Shown: positions 44,701 through 54,559, counted from the stretch's first letter. The stretch is DNA of 64,000 nucleotides from VAZQ01 sp045811525 (GCA_045811525.1 JBJMTV010000004.1:1-64000); one strand, 5' to 3'. Made by a program: numbers and translations. Notes: generated from the sequence alone by a model not told the origin.

Positions 44701-44937
44701 CTCGCCGAGACGGCGCTCGAGTGGAGCCGCAACGGTCGCTGCCATGATCTCCGGGTCGGCGCCGGGACGGCTCGCGGTGACACTGATGGTTGGGTAGTCG
44801 ACCGATGGCATGCTGGCCACCGGCAGAAAACGGTAGGCAATGGCGCCAATGAGGAGCAAGCCAACTGCCAGCAGCGTCGTGCCTACCGGTCGCCGGATGA
44901 AGGGTTCGGAGAAGCTGTCGACGCTCATCCCGCTCAC
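41788..44937 (-). CDS. RND multidrug efflux permease (MdtC-like)
   Basis: 1049 residues, the normal RND length, with twelve membrane helices and two large periplasmic loops. The proton-relay aspartates are in GFVVDDAIVMIENCF; the N-terminus is FIRRPVGTTLLAVGLLLIGA. It exports drugs or lipophilic compounds from the inner leaflet and periplasm by proton antiport. It starts at an ATGA overlap with the RND gene upstream (44934). Two different RND pumps in one operon, as in mdtABC, often work as a heterotrimer. Last gene of the efflux operon. Confidence 0.93.
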   Translation of the reverse strand: MSGMSVDSFSEPFIRRPVGTTLLAVGLLLIGAIAYRFLPVASMPSVDYPTISVTASRPGADPEIMAATVAAPLERRLGEIPGVSELTSRSSLGITRISVQFDLNRNIDSAARDVQAAINAAQTDLPGDLPSRPSFRKSNPAATPIMILALTSKTIAASALYDAADTVIVQRLSQIEGVAEVTVNGAEQPAIRVGVNPIALASMGLSMEDVRTAIANSNAVGPIGVLDGNERSLAISSNRQLRTVADYDPVIVRSANGTVVRLSAVASIEAGVRNSRSASWFNGQPSVLLVIQKQATSNVIETVDRVYDLLPEIKKWIPADIDITVLSDRTRTIRASVRDMQLTLLATIGLVMLVVFVFLRRTAATLAAGVTVPLSLAGTCAMMWVAGFSIDNLSLMALAVSVGFVVDDAIVMIENCFRNLEKGMSPLRAAMEGAQQIGFTVLAISISLVAAFIPLLFMTGVVGRIFREFSVTLAFAIAISTAVSLTVTPMICAHFVRKPPSLDATWLDRAVERVLRAMMRIYAGTLSAVLNHRALTLLVMAATLFVTGLFYVRTPKGYFPQDDTGLIWGGTQASTEVSFQAMYDLQQKAEAIVRADPAVANVGSNIGTSGFSASVNRGSLFISLKPLAERGSVSAQAVATRLRLKATNIPGLRVFFFPMQDVRVGGRTSDSSYQYTLWDSDYAELLEWAPRIYAKAQTVAGLVDVSTDREQGGLEVSISIDRVAASRLGVRVQDIGNALNDAYSQRQVSTLYTQRNQYRVVLEIDPQYQRDPTDLTRIYVSGANNIQVPLTAVTKITRGLSPLVVNHQGQFPAITISFGLDDNTTIEEATRRIDQAVAEMHIPDTLHAEFAGDARAYRQSIGAQPLLILAALLAVYIVLGVLYESLAHPLTIISTLPSAGLGALLALQIFQTELSLIAFVGIILLIGIVKKNGIMMVDFALEGERRRGLAPERAIFEACLERFRPIMMTTLAALLGALPLVIATGPGSELRRPLGITIVGGLLVSQLLTLYTTPVIYLMLDKLHRWLGGTREPREPAHRLRSALRLLRS

Positions 44938-47900
44938 TCCGCCGCGCGCTGCTGCGAAGGCTCCGGCTCATCCGGTAGCGCGAGCTCGGTCTGCAGCGGC
45001 TGCGCTCCGGACAGGCGCCCGGCCAGGCGCTCCATGAGCAGATACACGACAGGCGTCGTGTAAAGGGTGAGCAGCTGGCTGAGCAGCAGCCCGCCGATGA
45101 TCGTGATGCCGAGCGGGTTGCGCAGCTCCGACCCGGTCCCTTGTTCGAACGCGAGCGGAACGGCGCCGAACAGCGCGGCCAGTGTGGTCATCATGATCGG
45201 CCGGAACCGCAGCAGCGAAGCTTGGATGATGGATTCTCGCGGCGTAAGTCCCTGCTTGCGCTCCGCCTCAAGGGCGAAGTCGATCATCATGATCGCGTTC
45301 TTCTTGACGATGCCCATGAGCAGCACGATGCCGATGAGAGCAACAACCGAGAGATCATAGCCATAGAGCATCAGCGCCAGCAGAGCCCCCACACCCGCCG
45401 ATGGCAATGTCGACAGAATCGTGAGCGGATGGATGAAGCTTTCGTAGAGCACGCCGAGCACGATGTAGATGGCGATCGCCGCTGCGAGGATCAGCCAGGG
45501 CTGCCCATTGAGGGACTTCGCGAACTCCGCAGCATCGCCGGAATAATGGCCAACCAGCTGCCGCGGCATTCCGATCTCGCGCTCGGCTTGCGAGATGACG
45601 CTCACCGCATCGCTCAAGGCTGCGTCGGGTGCGAGGTTGAAGCTGATGGTGACAGCCGGGAATTGCTCCTGATGGGCAATGACCAGCGGGGCCGTGCCAT
45701 GCTCGAACCGTGCAATCGCACTGAGCGGCACCATTGGGCTGCCGGAGATCGAGGAGATGATGGCCGGGGCGTTCGACGTGAGCGAGGTTGCCTGGGCCTG
45801 TGCCGCGATGCCGGCAGCCGGCACGTAGAGCCTGGTCAATGAGGCGGGGTCATTTTGATACTGCTGCGCCGCCTCAAGGATGACGCGATACTGGTTGGCC
45901 TGGCCATAAATGGTCGAAATCTGCCGCTGCCCAAACGCGTCACTCAGGGTGTCGATGATGGTTTGCATGGACACGCCGAGGCGCCCGGCGGTCTCGCGAT
46001 CGACCTCGACCTGCAGCCGGAATCCGTTCTCCTGCGCCTCCGAGGCGACGTCCCGCAGCTGCGGCGCTGATTGCAGGTTTTGCGCAAGGCGCTCAGCCCA
46101 GTCGTTGACCTCGCGACTGTCGGTACCAGTGAGAGTGTACTGGTATTGCGCGCGGCTGAGCCGGGTCGAGATTTGAATGTCCTGCACCGGCTGAAAGAAC
46201 ACCATGACGCCGGGAATTCCCGCGACGGCGTGCTGCAGCCGCTCGATGACAGTCATGACCGAGGTCTTGCGCTCGTCACGCGAGCGCAGCGTAATCGCGA
46301 GCCGTCCGGCATTGGGGCTGGCGTTGATCGGGGTTACGCCGATCACGGAGACAACACCGGTGACCTCAGGCTCCTTGCGAATGGCGCTTTCGACGACTGC
46401 CTGCAGGCGCTTCATCTCGGCGAAGGAAACCTCCTGGCCGCCTTCCATCACGGCAAAGATCAGGCCGGTGTCCTGCAGCGGCAGGAATCCCTTTGGAATG
46501 ATGATGTAGAGCCACAGCGTCGCCGCCAAAGTGGTGCCGGTGACCAGGAGCGTGAGCATCTCGTGCCGTAGCACCCATTCCAGGCTGCGCCGATAAAGCT
46601 CGACCCACCAGTCGACCACATGCTGAAACCTGCCGATCGCGGCGCCCGTGGCTGGTTCATGCGCGGTCTTCCGCAGGAGCCGGCTGCACATCATCGGCGT
46701 GAGCGTCAGTGAGACGACCGCCGAAGCCACCACCGCAATGGTGAGCGTGAGCGCAAATTCGCGGAACATGCGTCCGACCAGGCCGCTCATGAACAGCAGC
46801 GGAATGAACACGGCAATCAGGGACAACGTGAGCGAGATGACGGTGAAACCGATTTCGCTCGCGCCGCGCAAAGCCGCCTCGAATGGATTGTCGCCGTCCT
46901 CCATGTGCCTGACGATGTTCTCGATCATGACGATCGCATCGTCGACGACGAAGCCCGTGCCGATGGTCAGTGCCATCAGCGACAGATTGTCGAGCGAGAA
47001 CCCGCAGAACCACATGACGCCGAAAGTGGCGATCAGCGAGAGGGGCAGGGTGATGGCCGCGATGATGGTCGCGCGTATTGTGCGCAGAAAGAGCAGCACC
47101 ACGGTGATGACCATGGCCACACTGAGCAGCAGGGTAAATTGCACGTCGCGCACCGAGGCGCGGATGCTCGAGGTCGCGTCATGCACCACAGTCAGCGAGG
47201 CCCCCACCGGCATCGAGCGCTGCAACCTGGGCAGCTCCTTGCTGACCCGTTGCACCGTCTCAATCACGTTGGCCCCGGGCTGGCGCTGCACGTCGATGAC
47301 AATGGCGGGCTTGCCGAGGTACCACCCGCCCACCTTGCTGTTCTCGAGGCCGTCAACGATTTCCGCGATGTCCCTGAGCAGCACCGGAGCCCCATTGCGG
47401 TAGGCGACGATAACTGTGCCGTAGGCGGCGGCGGCGGTGATCTGGTCGTTCGCCGAGATGGTGTAGGACTGGTGCGCCCCGTCGAGCGCGCCTTTCGGGC
47501 CTGCGACATTGGCTGCGACGATGACATTGCGCAGCTCTTCAAGCGAGATGCCGTAATTGGCCAAGCGCGCAAGATCGGCCTGGATACGGATTGCCGGCTT
47601 GATGTTGCCCTGCACGGTCACCCGGCCGACTCCGGAAACCTCGCTCAGCCGCTGCGAGATCAGCGTGTCGGCGATGTCACTCAGCGCGCGCAGCGAGATG
47701 GTATCGGAGGTAATCGCGAGCGTGACGATCGGCGCATCCGCTGGGTTCACCTTCGAGTAAACCGGCGGGTAGGGCAGATTGCGCGGAAGCGAGGCGCCGG
47801 AGGCGTTGATAGCTGCCTGCACGTCCTGTGCGGCGGCGTCGATTTCACGACCGAGATCAAACTGCAGCGTGATCTGGCTGATGCCGAATGACGACGAAGA

Positions 47901-48143
47901 CGTCATCAGCTGCAGCGACGGGATCTGCCCGAAATTGCGCTCAAGCGGGGCAGTCACCAGAGAGGTCATCACGTCGGGGCTGGCGCCCGGCAGCTGGGTG
48001 GTGACCTGAATGCTGGGAAAATCAACCTGCGGCAGTGAGGCGACGGGTAGCCAGAGATATCCGAGCACACCGCCGAGCATGACCGCTATCCCGAGCAGCG
48101 AGGTCGCGATCGGGCGCCGGATGAAGGGTGAGGACACGCTCAT
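44934..48143 (-). CDS. RND multidrug efflux permease (MdtB-like)
   Basis: 1069 residues with the same build: FIRRPIATSLLGIAVMLGGV at the start, GTGFVVDDAIVMIENIVRHM with the relay aspartates, then MTTLAALFGAVPLAFEQGTG. It overlaps the adaptor gene before it (48140) and the second RND gene after it by ATGA. It pairs with the 41788 pump, in the manner of MdtB/MdtC. Paralogous to it along the full length. Confidence 0.94.
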   Translation of the reverse strand: MSVSSPFIRRPIATSLLGIAVMLGGVLGYLWLPVASLPQVDFPSIQVTTQLPGASPDVMTSLVTAPLERNFGQIPSLQLMTSSSSFGISQITLQFDLGREIDAAAQDVQAAINASGASLPRNLPYPPVYSKVNPADAPIVTLAITSDTISLRALSDIADTLISQRLSEVSGVGRVTVQGNIKPAIRIQADLARLANYGISLEELRNVIVAANVAGPKGALDGAHQSYTISANDQITAAAAYGTVIVAYRNGAPVLLRDIAEIVDGLENSKVGGWYLGKPAIVIDVQRQPGANVIETVQRVSKELPRLQRSMPVGASLTVVHDATSSIRASVRDVQFTLLLSVAMVITVVLLFLRTIRATIIAAITLPLSLIATFGVMWFCGFSLDNLSLMALTIGTGFVVDDAIVMIENIVRHMEDGDNPFEAALRGASEIGFTVISLTLSLIAVFIPLLFMSGLVGRMFREFALTLTIAVVASAVVSLTLTPMMCSRLLRKTAHEPATGAAIGRFQHVVDWWVELYRRSLEWVLRHEMLTLLVTGTTLAATLWLYIIIPKGFLPLQDTGLIFAVMEGGQEVSFAEMKRLQAVVESAIRKEPEVTGVVSVIGVTPINASPNAGRLAITLRSRDERKTSVMTVIERLQHAVAGIPGVMVFFQPVQDIQISTRLSRAQYQYTLTGTDSREVNDWAERLAQNLQSAPQLRDVASEAQENGFRLQVEVDRETAGRLGVSMQTIIDTLSDAFGQRQISTIYGQANQYRVILEAAQQYQNDPASLTRLYVPAAGIAAQAQATSLTSNAPAIISSISGSPMVPLSAIARFEHGTAPLVIAHQEQFPAVTISFNLAPDAALSDAVSVISQAEREIGMPRQLVGHYSGDAAEFAKSLNGQPWLILAAAIAIYIVLGVLYESFIHPLTILSTLPSAGVGALLALMLYGYDLSVVALIGIVLLMGIVKKNAIMMIDFALEAERKQGLTPRESIIQASLLRFRPIMMTTLAALFGAVPLAFEQGTGSELRNPLGITIIGGLLLSQLLTLYTTPVVYLLMERLAGRLSGAQPLQTELALPDEPEPSQQRAAE

Positions 48144-49414
48144 GGGTTGGCCGCCGCGGGCGCGCCTGACGACGAACTGCGTTTTCCCTTCTCGCCACGC
48201 TTCCCGCGGCTCGGCTCCGGCGTGGACCCCTGCGGCTGCCCTGCCGTCACCTGACCGGCATCCTCCGCCCGCGCCGCCGTTATGCTCGTGCCCTCGGTCA
48301 GACGGGCAAACCCGGTGGTCACCACACGTTCGCCCGCCTGCACGCCCTCACCGATGACCGCCTGCACGTCGTCCTGCTGGCTGATGCGCGCGCGTCTTAC
48401 GGTCACGGTGTTGTCGTCGCGGATGATGTAGACAAATGTGCCATTGGGCCCGCGCTGGATGGCAGCCGTAGGAACAACCACGACCTGGCGCAAGGTTTGG
48501 ATCAGCACCCGTACATTGACGAACTGGCCGGGCCAAAGCTGCAGGTTCGTATTGGGAAACTCTGCCTTGAGCTTGACCGTGCCGGTGGTCTGATCGACCT
48601 GGTTGTCAATCACCAGCACCTTGCCGCGGTCGAGCGGTTTTTTGTTGTCGGCTCCGAAGGCGTCGATCGGCAGCGGCCCCTCGCTTAAACCGCGCGTCAG
48701 CTCTGGCAGATCCTGCTGCGGCAGGTTGAAGAACACAGCGAGAGGCTGCACCTGGGTGATGACGACAATGCCGGTTGCATCCTGCGCCCGCACCAGATTT
48801 CCCTCGTCGACCAGGCGTATGCCGGTGCGGCCGGCAATCGGAGCGATCACGTCAGTATAGGAGAGAATGGCGCGGGCGTTGTCGATTGCCGCCTGGTCGA
48901 GACGGACCAGTGCCTCGAGTTGCGCGACGAGCGCCCTCTGCGTGTCGAGCTGCTGCTTGTTGATGGCATTGGTCGAGGCAAGGCGCGTGTAGCGTTCGAG
49001 ATCGAGTCGGGCGTTGGCCAATTGTGCCTCGTCCTGCCCCTTCTTGGCGGCCGCCTGGTCATATTGCGCCTGATAGGTGACGGGGTCGATCTTTGCGAGC
49101 ACGAAGCCCTTGGGCACCTCCTGTCCCTCGGTGAACGAGATGTTGATGATCTTGCCGTCGACCTGCGGGCGCACGGTCACGGTATTGAGCGCGCGTGCGG
49201 TCCCTACCCCATCGAGATAGACGGGGACGTCCTGCGCCTTCGCGACGGCGGCGAGCACCGGGACCGGGTCGTTCGTGGGAGCGCCGCCTCCTTTGCGCAG
49301 GCCCCCTTTGGCTGCGAACGGGAGTTGTCCTTGCCACTGTGGCGCGTAATAGGCGGCGGCCACGGCTGCGGCGACCAGCGCAATGACGAAGAGGCCGGAA
49401 AGGCGCCGCTTCAT
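48140..49414 (-). CDS. RND efflux periplasmic adaptor (MdtA/HlyD family)
   Basis: 424 residues from the ATG at 49414, which overlaps the stop of the outer-membrane gene (ATGA); a longer open frame would start at 49456. An N-terminal membrane anchor or signal (LSGLFVIALVAAAVAAAYY) is followed by the MFP domains: lipoyl/hairpin (VTVRPQVDGKIINISFTEGQ, AQYDQAAAKKGQDEAQLANA), beta barrel (PIAGRTGIRLVDEGNLVRA) and C-terminal proximal domain (VVVPTAAIQRGPNGTFVYII). The end (GKRGEKGKRSSSSG) is basic and disordered. It links the RND pumps to the outer membrane channel. Confidence 0.94.
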   Translation of the reverse strand: MKRRLSGLFVIALVAAAVAAAYYAPQWQGQLPFAAKGGLRKGGGAPTNDPVPVLAAVAKAQDVPVYLDGVGTARALNTVTVRPQVDGKIINISFTEGQEVPKGFVLAKIDPVTYQAQYDQAAAKKGQDEAQLANARLDLERYTRLASTNAINKQQLDTQRALVAQLEALVRLDQAAIDNARAILSYTDVIAPIAGRTGIRLVDEGNLVRAQDATGIVVITQVQPLAVFFNLPQQDLPELTRGLSEGPLPIDAFGADNKKPLDRGKVLVIDNQVDQTTGTVKLKAEFPNTNLQLWPGQFVNVRVLIQTLRQVVVVPTAAIQRGPNGTFVYIIRDDNTVTVRRARISQQDDVQAVIGEGVQAGERVVTTGFARLTEGTSITAARAEDAGQVTAGQPQGSTPEPSRGKRGEKGKRSSSSGAPAAANP

Positions 49415-50904
49415 TGGATTACAGCGCTGCCTGCTGCCGCTCCGGGCGGCAGCCATGCCCCGCCGAGTGCCTGAAACAAGCTGAGTACGGCCTGCAGCCG
49501 CAACAGGCGAACCTGAACGCGCACATCCTCAGCGGTGAACAAGGTCTGCTGCGTCTGCAACACGGTCACAAGATCGACAGTTCCCTCGCGCAGCCTCGTC
49601 TCCGCGATCTGGAACGCTTGCCGCGACGTGTTCACCACGACCTGCTGCAGGCGCTCCCGTTCAGCATTATCGGCGATCGCTATCAGCGCATTTTCGACGT
49701 CGCGAAATGACACCAGAATGGTCTGGCAGTACGCCTTCTCCAGCTCGAATTGGCGACCCCGTGCAAAATCGAGCGCGCCGCCGAGGCGAAAGCCGTCGAG
49801 CAGTGGCTGTGCCACGTTGACCGCCAAATTGTAAAAAGCGGTCTGCGGGGTGAACAACAGCTTCAGGACCTGGCTTTCGTAACCACCTTGTCCGGCAAGC
49901 GAGATGCTCGGGAAGAATGCAGCGCGGGCGGACTCGACGCTGGCATCGGCCGATGCGAGCCGCGCCTCGGCAGCGCGAATGTCCGGGCGCTGCAGCAGCA
50001 GCTCCGAAGGCAAGCCGGGCGTCACAGCAGGAATGCGCAGTTTGTACAGGCTCCCGCCCTTTATCGTGAGCTCGGCCGGTGCGCGGCCGATCAGAACTGC
50101 CAGAATGGCGATGCTCTGGCGCAGCGTCTGATCGAAGACCGGCAGTGTCGCACGCACCTGCGCGACGAGACTCTCCTGCTGGGCGATATCGAGCTGCGAC
50201 GCGGTGCCGGCCTCGAACCGTTGCCGGATCAACGTGAGAACACGCGTCGAGGCATTCAGATTTTCACGGGCAATGCGCAGCCGGTCCTGCGAGGACAGGA
50301 CCTGGAAATAGGCCGTCCCCACCGATGCAATGGTGGACAGAACAACCACTTCCTTGTCGAAGCGAGTGGCAACCGCCGCTTCCTGCGCAGCTCGCGATGC
50401 CGCCCGGTTCTTGCCCCAGAAATCGATTTCGTAGGCGGCATTGAGTGCCACCCGGTAGTCCTCGCGCTCGGACCCGCCGGGAGGCTTCAGCTTGGTTGCG
50501 CTTCCCGCAAAATCGACCGTCGGCAGCAATGGGGCGCCCGCAATCGTGCTCTGCGCGTCTGCCTGCATGATGCGGCCGATGGCCGCGCCGATGTCCAGGT
50601 TGGACGTCTGCGCCTCCTCGATCAGACCGGTAAGCTCGGGCGAACGAAAACCTCGCCACCAATCAAGCGCGGGCGGTGCAGAGACTCCGCGGCCCGCGCG
50701 ATAGTTGACAGGAACCTCGACGAGGAGCTCGGGCCGCTCAGTGAACATGCAAGCAGAGAGCATCTGCACGAGAGATAATCCGAGAACGGCCATGGTGAAG
50801 CGGTGGAAACGCGAGCGACGAACGCGTTGGGCGCAAAGCGCCCGGGCGGGGATGCGCAGATCCTCGGGGATGCGACCGATCTTCAACGCTACCGACACCC
50901 GCAC
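49411..50904 (-). CDS. NodT-family outer membrane efflux lipoprotein (TolC-like)
   Basis: 497 residues from a GTG at 50904; an ATG at 50793 is the alternative and gives MAVLGLSLVQMLSAC directly. A lipoprotein box (LSAC) follows a basic stretch. Two OEP repeats: PELTGLIEEAQTSNLDIGAA near the start and RPDIRAAEARLASADASVES in the middle, then the C-terminal helical coil. It is the outer membrane duct of the RND pump and the first gene of the four-gene operon (duct, adaptor, pump, pump), joined by overlaps. Confidence 0.92.
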   Translation of the reverse strand: MRVSVALKIGRIPEDLRIPARALCAQRVRRSRFHRFTMAVLGLSLVQMLSACMFTERPELLVEVPVNYRAGRGVSAPPALDWWRGFRSPELTGLIEEAQTSNLDIGAAIGRIMQADAQSTIAGAPLLPTVDFAGSATKLKPPGGSEREDYRVALNAAYEIDFWGKNRAASRAAQEAAVATRFDKEVVVLSTIASVGTAYFQVLSSQDRLRIARENLNASTRVLTLIRQRFEAGTASQLDIAQQESLVAQVRATLPVFDQTLRQSIAILAVLIGRAPAELTIKGGSLYKLRIPAVTPGLPSELLLQRPDIRAAEARLASADASVESARAAFFPSISLAGQGGYESQVLKLLFTPQTAFYNLAVNVAQPLLDGFRLGGALDFARGRQFELEKAYCQTILVSFRDVENALIAIADNAERERLQQVVVNTSRQAFQIAETRLREGTVDLVTVLQTQQTLFTAEDVRVQVRLLRLQAVLSLFQALGGAWLPPGAAAGSAVIQ

Positions 50905-51081
50905 AACGGGGTATTCGCGTCATGGGCCACGCACGCTTTCCCCCGGCCACCCAGCCAGCGGAACATATGCTATCAGGCCGGCATGGCGCGACCCACTTAA
51001 TAAACGGAAAGGTTCGCCCCGAGCGACTCGCAGGTCGCTCCGTTGTCCCCCTAATACTTTGATCTCACGTGATATTCTCGG

Positions 51082-51993
51082 TCAGGCGGCGATGCCCGCC
51101 TGCGTCGGCGAGCGCGCCGCGAGGTACCAGTCGAGTATCTCGGCGCCGTTCCAGTGCAGCACGCCTTCGAATCGACGCACATGGTCGTACACCGCTTCCA
51201 GGTACTTCATCCGATGCGGCTGCCCACTGATATAGGGATGGATTGCCAGCGCCATCACCTTGGCGCGCTTCCTGCCTTCGGCATAGAGGCACTCAAATTG
51301 GTCGATTGCGCGGCGGGCGAGATATTCGCTCTCGTGGTGCTGGACGATCATCATGGCGATGTCGTTGATCTCGACGGTGTAAGGCAGCGTCACGAGCGGA
51401 CCGCGAGCGGTGCGAATGGTGGTGGGCTCGTCGTCATAGACCCAATCCGCGATATATTTCACGCCCGCATCGACCAGGAGCTCCGGCGTATCCAAGGTCT
51501 GCGTCAAACCCGGGCCCAGCCATCCCACCGGCCGCTTTCCGGTGAATTGCTCGAGGACCTCCATGGAGCGTCGGATCATCGACCCCTGATCATCGACTTT
51601 GTGGATCGGCATCTGATCGTAGCCATGACCCATGAATTCCCAACCCAGGCGCTTGGCCTCCTCGGCAACGCGCGGGTAATCCTCGCAGGTGCGTGCGTTG
51701 AGCGCGAGCGTTGGACGAATACCCAGCCGCTCGTACAGCTCGAAGAACCGCCAGGCGCCCACCCGCATCCCGTATTCATGCCAGCTCCAATGCGGCACGT
51801 CTGGTAACAGCGACGCGCCGGTCGGGGCCGGCAGCACTTGGCGCGGCATAGGCCGGGAGATGTCCCACACCTCGTAGTTCACAATGGTCCAGAATACGAG
51901 GCGCGCATCGCCGGGAAGCTTGAGCGCCGGCCGGTCGACGATGGCCGAGTAATCGCAGCGCTCCCGCGGCAGCATGGATGTGGTGGTGGTCAT
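51082..51993 (-). CDS. Polysaccharide deacetylase family protein (PuuE/allantoinase-like NodB fold)
   Basis: 303 residues from the ATG at 51993 (MTTTTSMLPRERCDYSAIVD); a start at 52068 gives an unlikely leader. A NodB-type barrel with VNYEVWDISRPMP, WSWHEYGMRVGAWRFFELYE, TLALNARTCEDYPRVAEEAK, WEFMGHGYDQMPIH, WLGPGLTQTLDTPELLVDAG and LAIHPYISGQPHRMKYLEAV. The metal site partly follows the PuuE (allantoinase-like) and HpPgdA branch rather than classic chitin deacetylases. No signal peptide, so probably a cytoplasmic amidohydrolase-type enzyme. It is unlinked to the RND operon, which ends its transcription unit some 180 nt away. Confidence 0.85.
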   Translation of the reverse strand: MTTTTSMLPRERCDYSAIVDRPALKLPGDARLVFWTIVNYEVWDISRPMPRQVLPAPTGASLLPDVPHWSWHEYGMRVGAWRFFELYERLGIRPTLALNARTCEDYPRVAEEAKRLGWEFMGHGYDQMPIHKVDDQGSMIRRSMEVLEQFTGKRPVGWLGPGLTQTLDTPELLVDAGVKYIADWVYDDEPTTIRTARGPLVTLPYTVEINDIAMMIVQHHESEYLARRAIDQFECLYAEGRKRAKVMALAIHPYISGQPHRMKYLEAVYDHVRRFEGVLHWNGAEILDWYLAARSPTQAGIAA

Positions 51994-52201
51994 CGGATCG
52001 CGCCCTCCGCTCCGTTGCGGCGCGATCATAGGGCCCGGCGCTGCACTGATCCAGCAACGCGCACCCACATGCGAGCGAGCGAGCCGTTATGGCCAAGCGT
52101 ATTGAGGATGCGGTAGTGATTCCGAGCTTTGCAGCACGTGATGCGCAAGATCGGGTGCGGGGACTGAGCTAGCAGGGAAAAGGCTCAGAGCGAGCGGACG
52201 T

Positions 52202-54559
52202 GTGATAGCTGCAGCAAACGACCGAGCCGCCCAAGCGCAACCCAAGCCTCGCCTTGGGCTGATCGTCACGATCACCATTTTTGCGCTGGCGTTTCTGTGC
52301 CTCGCTTCGCCCTGGCTGACCGGCTCGCTGACCATTCCCTGGGACGCCAAATCGCAATTTTACCCGCAGGTGCAATTCCTCGCGACTTCCATTGCCCGTG
52401 GCGAATGGCCCTGGTGGTCGCCAAACGTGTTCGCGGGATGGAGCCAGATTTCCGACCCACAATCGCTGCTGTTCTCGCCGCTCCACGTGTTGCTGGCCGC
52501 CAGCACGTCCGCAATCAGCCTGCGCGCATTTGATGCCGTGACCTTTGCCTATCTCTTCCTCGGAGGGGTGGGCATGATCCTGTTCTTTCATGATCGCGGC
52601 TGGCATTGCGCGGGTGCGCTGGTGGCCGCGCTGGCTTTCGCATTTGGTGGCGGTGCGAACGCGCGAATCCAGCACACCGTGCAGGTGATCAGCCTGTGCT
52701 ACGTGCCACTCGCGTTGTGGCTCCTCGCGCGCGCGCTGGAGCGTCGATCATGGTGGGTTGCCATCGCTGCCGGTGTGCTCGTTGGCTTGCTCGCGCTCGG
52801 ACGCGATCAGATTGCGTTGCTTTCGCTTTACCTCCTTGCCGGCTTTGTGCTGGCACATTGGCTCGCAGCCGAGGAGCCGCTGCGACGGATTCGCGCGACA
52901 GTGCCGGTGCTGACGACCGTCACTGTCGTTGCGGTGTTGCTCGCTGCCGTTCCTGTGATCATGAGCTTCCTTCTCGCAGCGCGCTCAAATCGTCCAGAGG
53001 TCAGCTTCGCTTCCGCTGCGGGTGGCTCGCTTCACCCTGTTCACCTGCTGCAGCTCGCGTTTGCGGACCTCTACGGCGCAATGGATCCAACAATCGAGTA
53101 CTGGGCGCCGCAGAGTCTGATCTGGGATGCCGCCTGGGGCTGGCCCGGATTGTACCTGTCCCAGAACATGGGCCTTCTCTATGGCGGCGCGCTCACCTTG
53201 GTGGTCGTGATCTCATTCGGCCTGATCCGCAGGCTCGCCGGGCGGGCGGAAATCCGGTTCTTCAGCATTGCTGCTGCGCTCGCCATTCTATACGCGCTGG
53301 GCAGCTACACGCCTGCCTTCCCACTGATGTACAATCTCTTGCCGGGCGTGCCGCTCTATCGCCGCCCGGCGGACGCCACTTTCCTGATTGGCGCCGTGCT
53401 CGCGTTGCTCGGCGGCTATCTGGTGCACTGTTGGATGGACGGCCGCGTGCCGCGTGCCACGTCCGCCATGCGTGCGCTGGAGGCCATCTGTCCGCTGCTC
53501 CTGATCGGCACCGCTCTGGCCCTCGCCTGGTCCGTGGTCGGCGTTCGTCCCGCGCTCCTTCCCATGGCGACGGCCGCTGTCTTCACAGCGGCCGCGGTGG
53601 CGGTGCTCTTGCTCGCGCGCGTCCTCCACGTTCGCTCGCCGCTCGCGGCGAGCATTCTCGTTGCCGCGTTCATGGTGCTGGACCTCGGTTGGAACAACGC
53701 GCCGCACGAATCGACTGCGCTACCCAGCGCGCGCTACGACGCGCTGCGTCCGCAGACGACCGATGCGACAGTCCGGCTTCTCAAGGAGCGGCTCGCCGCC
53801 GACGCGGCGCCCGATCGGCGCGACCGTGTCGAGCTCATCGGCATTGGTTACCATTGGCCTAATCTCGGCCTCGCGCAGGATTTGGACCATGTGCTCGGAC
53901 ATAACCCGCTGCGCCTGCGCTCGTTCTATGAGGCCACACGGGTGGGCGACACGGTCGCACTGCCGTGGCAGCGCTGGTTCTCACCCCTTTATCCGTCCTA
54001 CCGCTCTGCTTTCGCCGATCTTTTCGGTGTGCGGTTCATAGCAACGGGCGTACCGGTCGAGGAGATCGACAAGTCGCTCAAGCCCGGCGATCTGCAGCTG
54101 GTAGGACGCACCGACGAGGCCTATGTCTACGAAAATCCGCGGGCGCTGCCGCGCGTGATGCTGCTGACCGACTGGGCATTGGCGGATTTTGACGAGCTCA
54201 CGCGCAGTGGTTGGCCGGAAGTCGATCCGCGTCGGACCGTTCTGCTCAACCGCGCGCCGCCCGGCTTTTCTCCGGTCGCTGCGCGTGAGAGGCCAGGCGC
54301 CGCTCGGCTTCTGCAATACGCGAATACAAGCATTGTTGTGCAAGTCGAGGCGCCCGACGGCGGCATGCTCGTGCTCAATGATGTCTGGCATCCATGGTGG
54401 CGGGCGACGCTGGACGGGAGCGCAACCGAAATCCTCCCCGCCAACGTCATTTTCCGCGCCGTGGTGGTGCCGCCGGGAAGCCATGTCGTGGCGTTCAACT
54501 TTCATCCTTTCGCCGGCGCAATGCAGGAGCTCTTCGACATGCTTTCGAGAAACCGTTGA
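52202..54559 (+). CDS. Large polytopic membrane protein, YfhO-like
   Basis: 785 residues from a GTG at 52202 with some 12 to 13 predicted membrane helices up to about residue 500. The start has TIFALAFLCLASPWLTGSLT, then WDAKSQFYPQVQFLATSIAR and WPWWSPNVFAGWSQISDPQS, which resemble the first loop of GT-C type enzymes (YfhO family). The C-terminal 280 residues are soluble (WHPWWRATLDGSATEI near the end, as in YfhO). Likely a lipid-linked sugar transferase working on the outer face of the membrane. It lies alone between the deacetylase-family gene and a Bug gene. Confidence 0.82.
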   Translation: MIAAANDRAAQAQPKPRLGLIVTITIFALAFLCLASPWLTGSLTIPWDAKSQFYPQVQFLATSIARGEWPWWSPNVFAGWSQISDPQSLLFSPLHVLLAASTSAISLRAFDAVTFAYLFLGGVGMILFFHDRGWHCAGALVAALAFAFGGGANARIQHTVQVISLCYVPLALWLLARALERRSWWVAIAAGVLVGLLALGRDQIALLSLYLLAGFVLAHWLAAEEPLRRIRATVPVLTTVTVVAVLLAAVPVIMSFLLAARSNRPEVSFASAAGGSLHPVHLLQLAFADLYGAMDPTIEYWAPQSLIWDAAWGWPGLYLSQNMGLLYGGALTLVVVISFGLIRRLAGRAEIRFFSIAAALAILYALGSYTPAFPLMYNLLPGVPLYRRPADATFLIGAVLALLGGYLVHCWMDGRVPRATSAMRALEAICPLLLIGTALALAWSVVGVRPALLPMATAAVFTAAAVAVLLLARVLHVRSPLAASILVAAFMVLDLGWNNAPHESTALPSARYDALRPQTTDATVRLLKERLAADAAPDRRDRVELIGIGYHWPNLGLAQDLDHVLGHNPLRLRSFYEATRVGDTVALPWQRWFSPLYPSYRSAFADLFGVRFIATGVPVEEIDKSLKPGDLQLVGRTDEAYVYENPRALPRVMLLTDWALADFDELTRSGWPEVDPRRTVLLNRAPPGFSPVAARERPGAARLLQYANTSIVVQVEAPDGGMLVLNDVWHPWWRATLDGSATEILPANVIFRAVVVPPGSHVVAFNFHPFAGAMQELFDMLSRNR

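Noticed and set aside
41788..50904. RND operon as something novel
   Set aside because: Duct, adaptor and two pumps with ATGA overlaps is a standard MdtABC-type arrangement.
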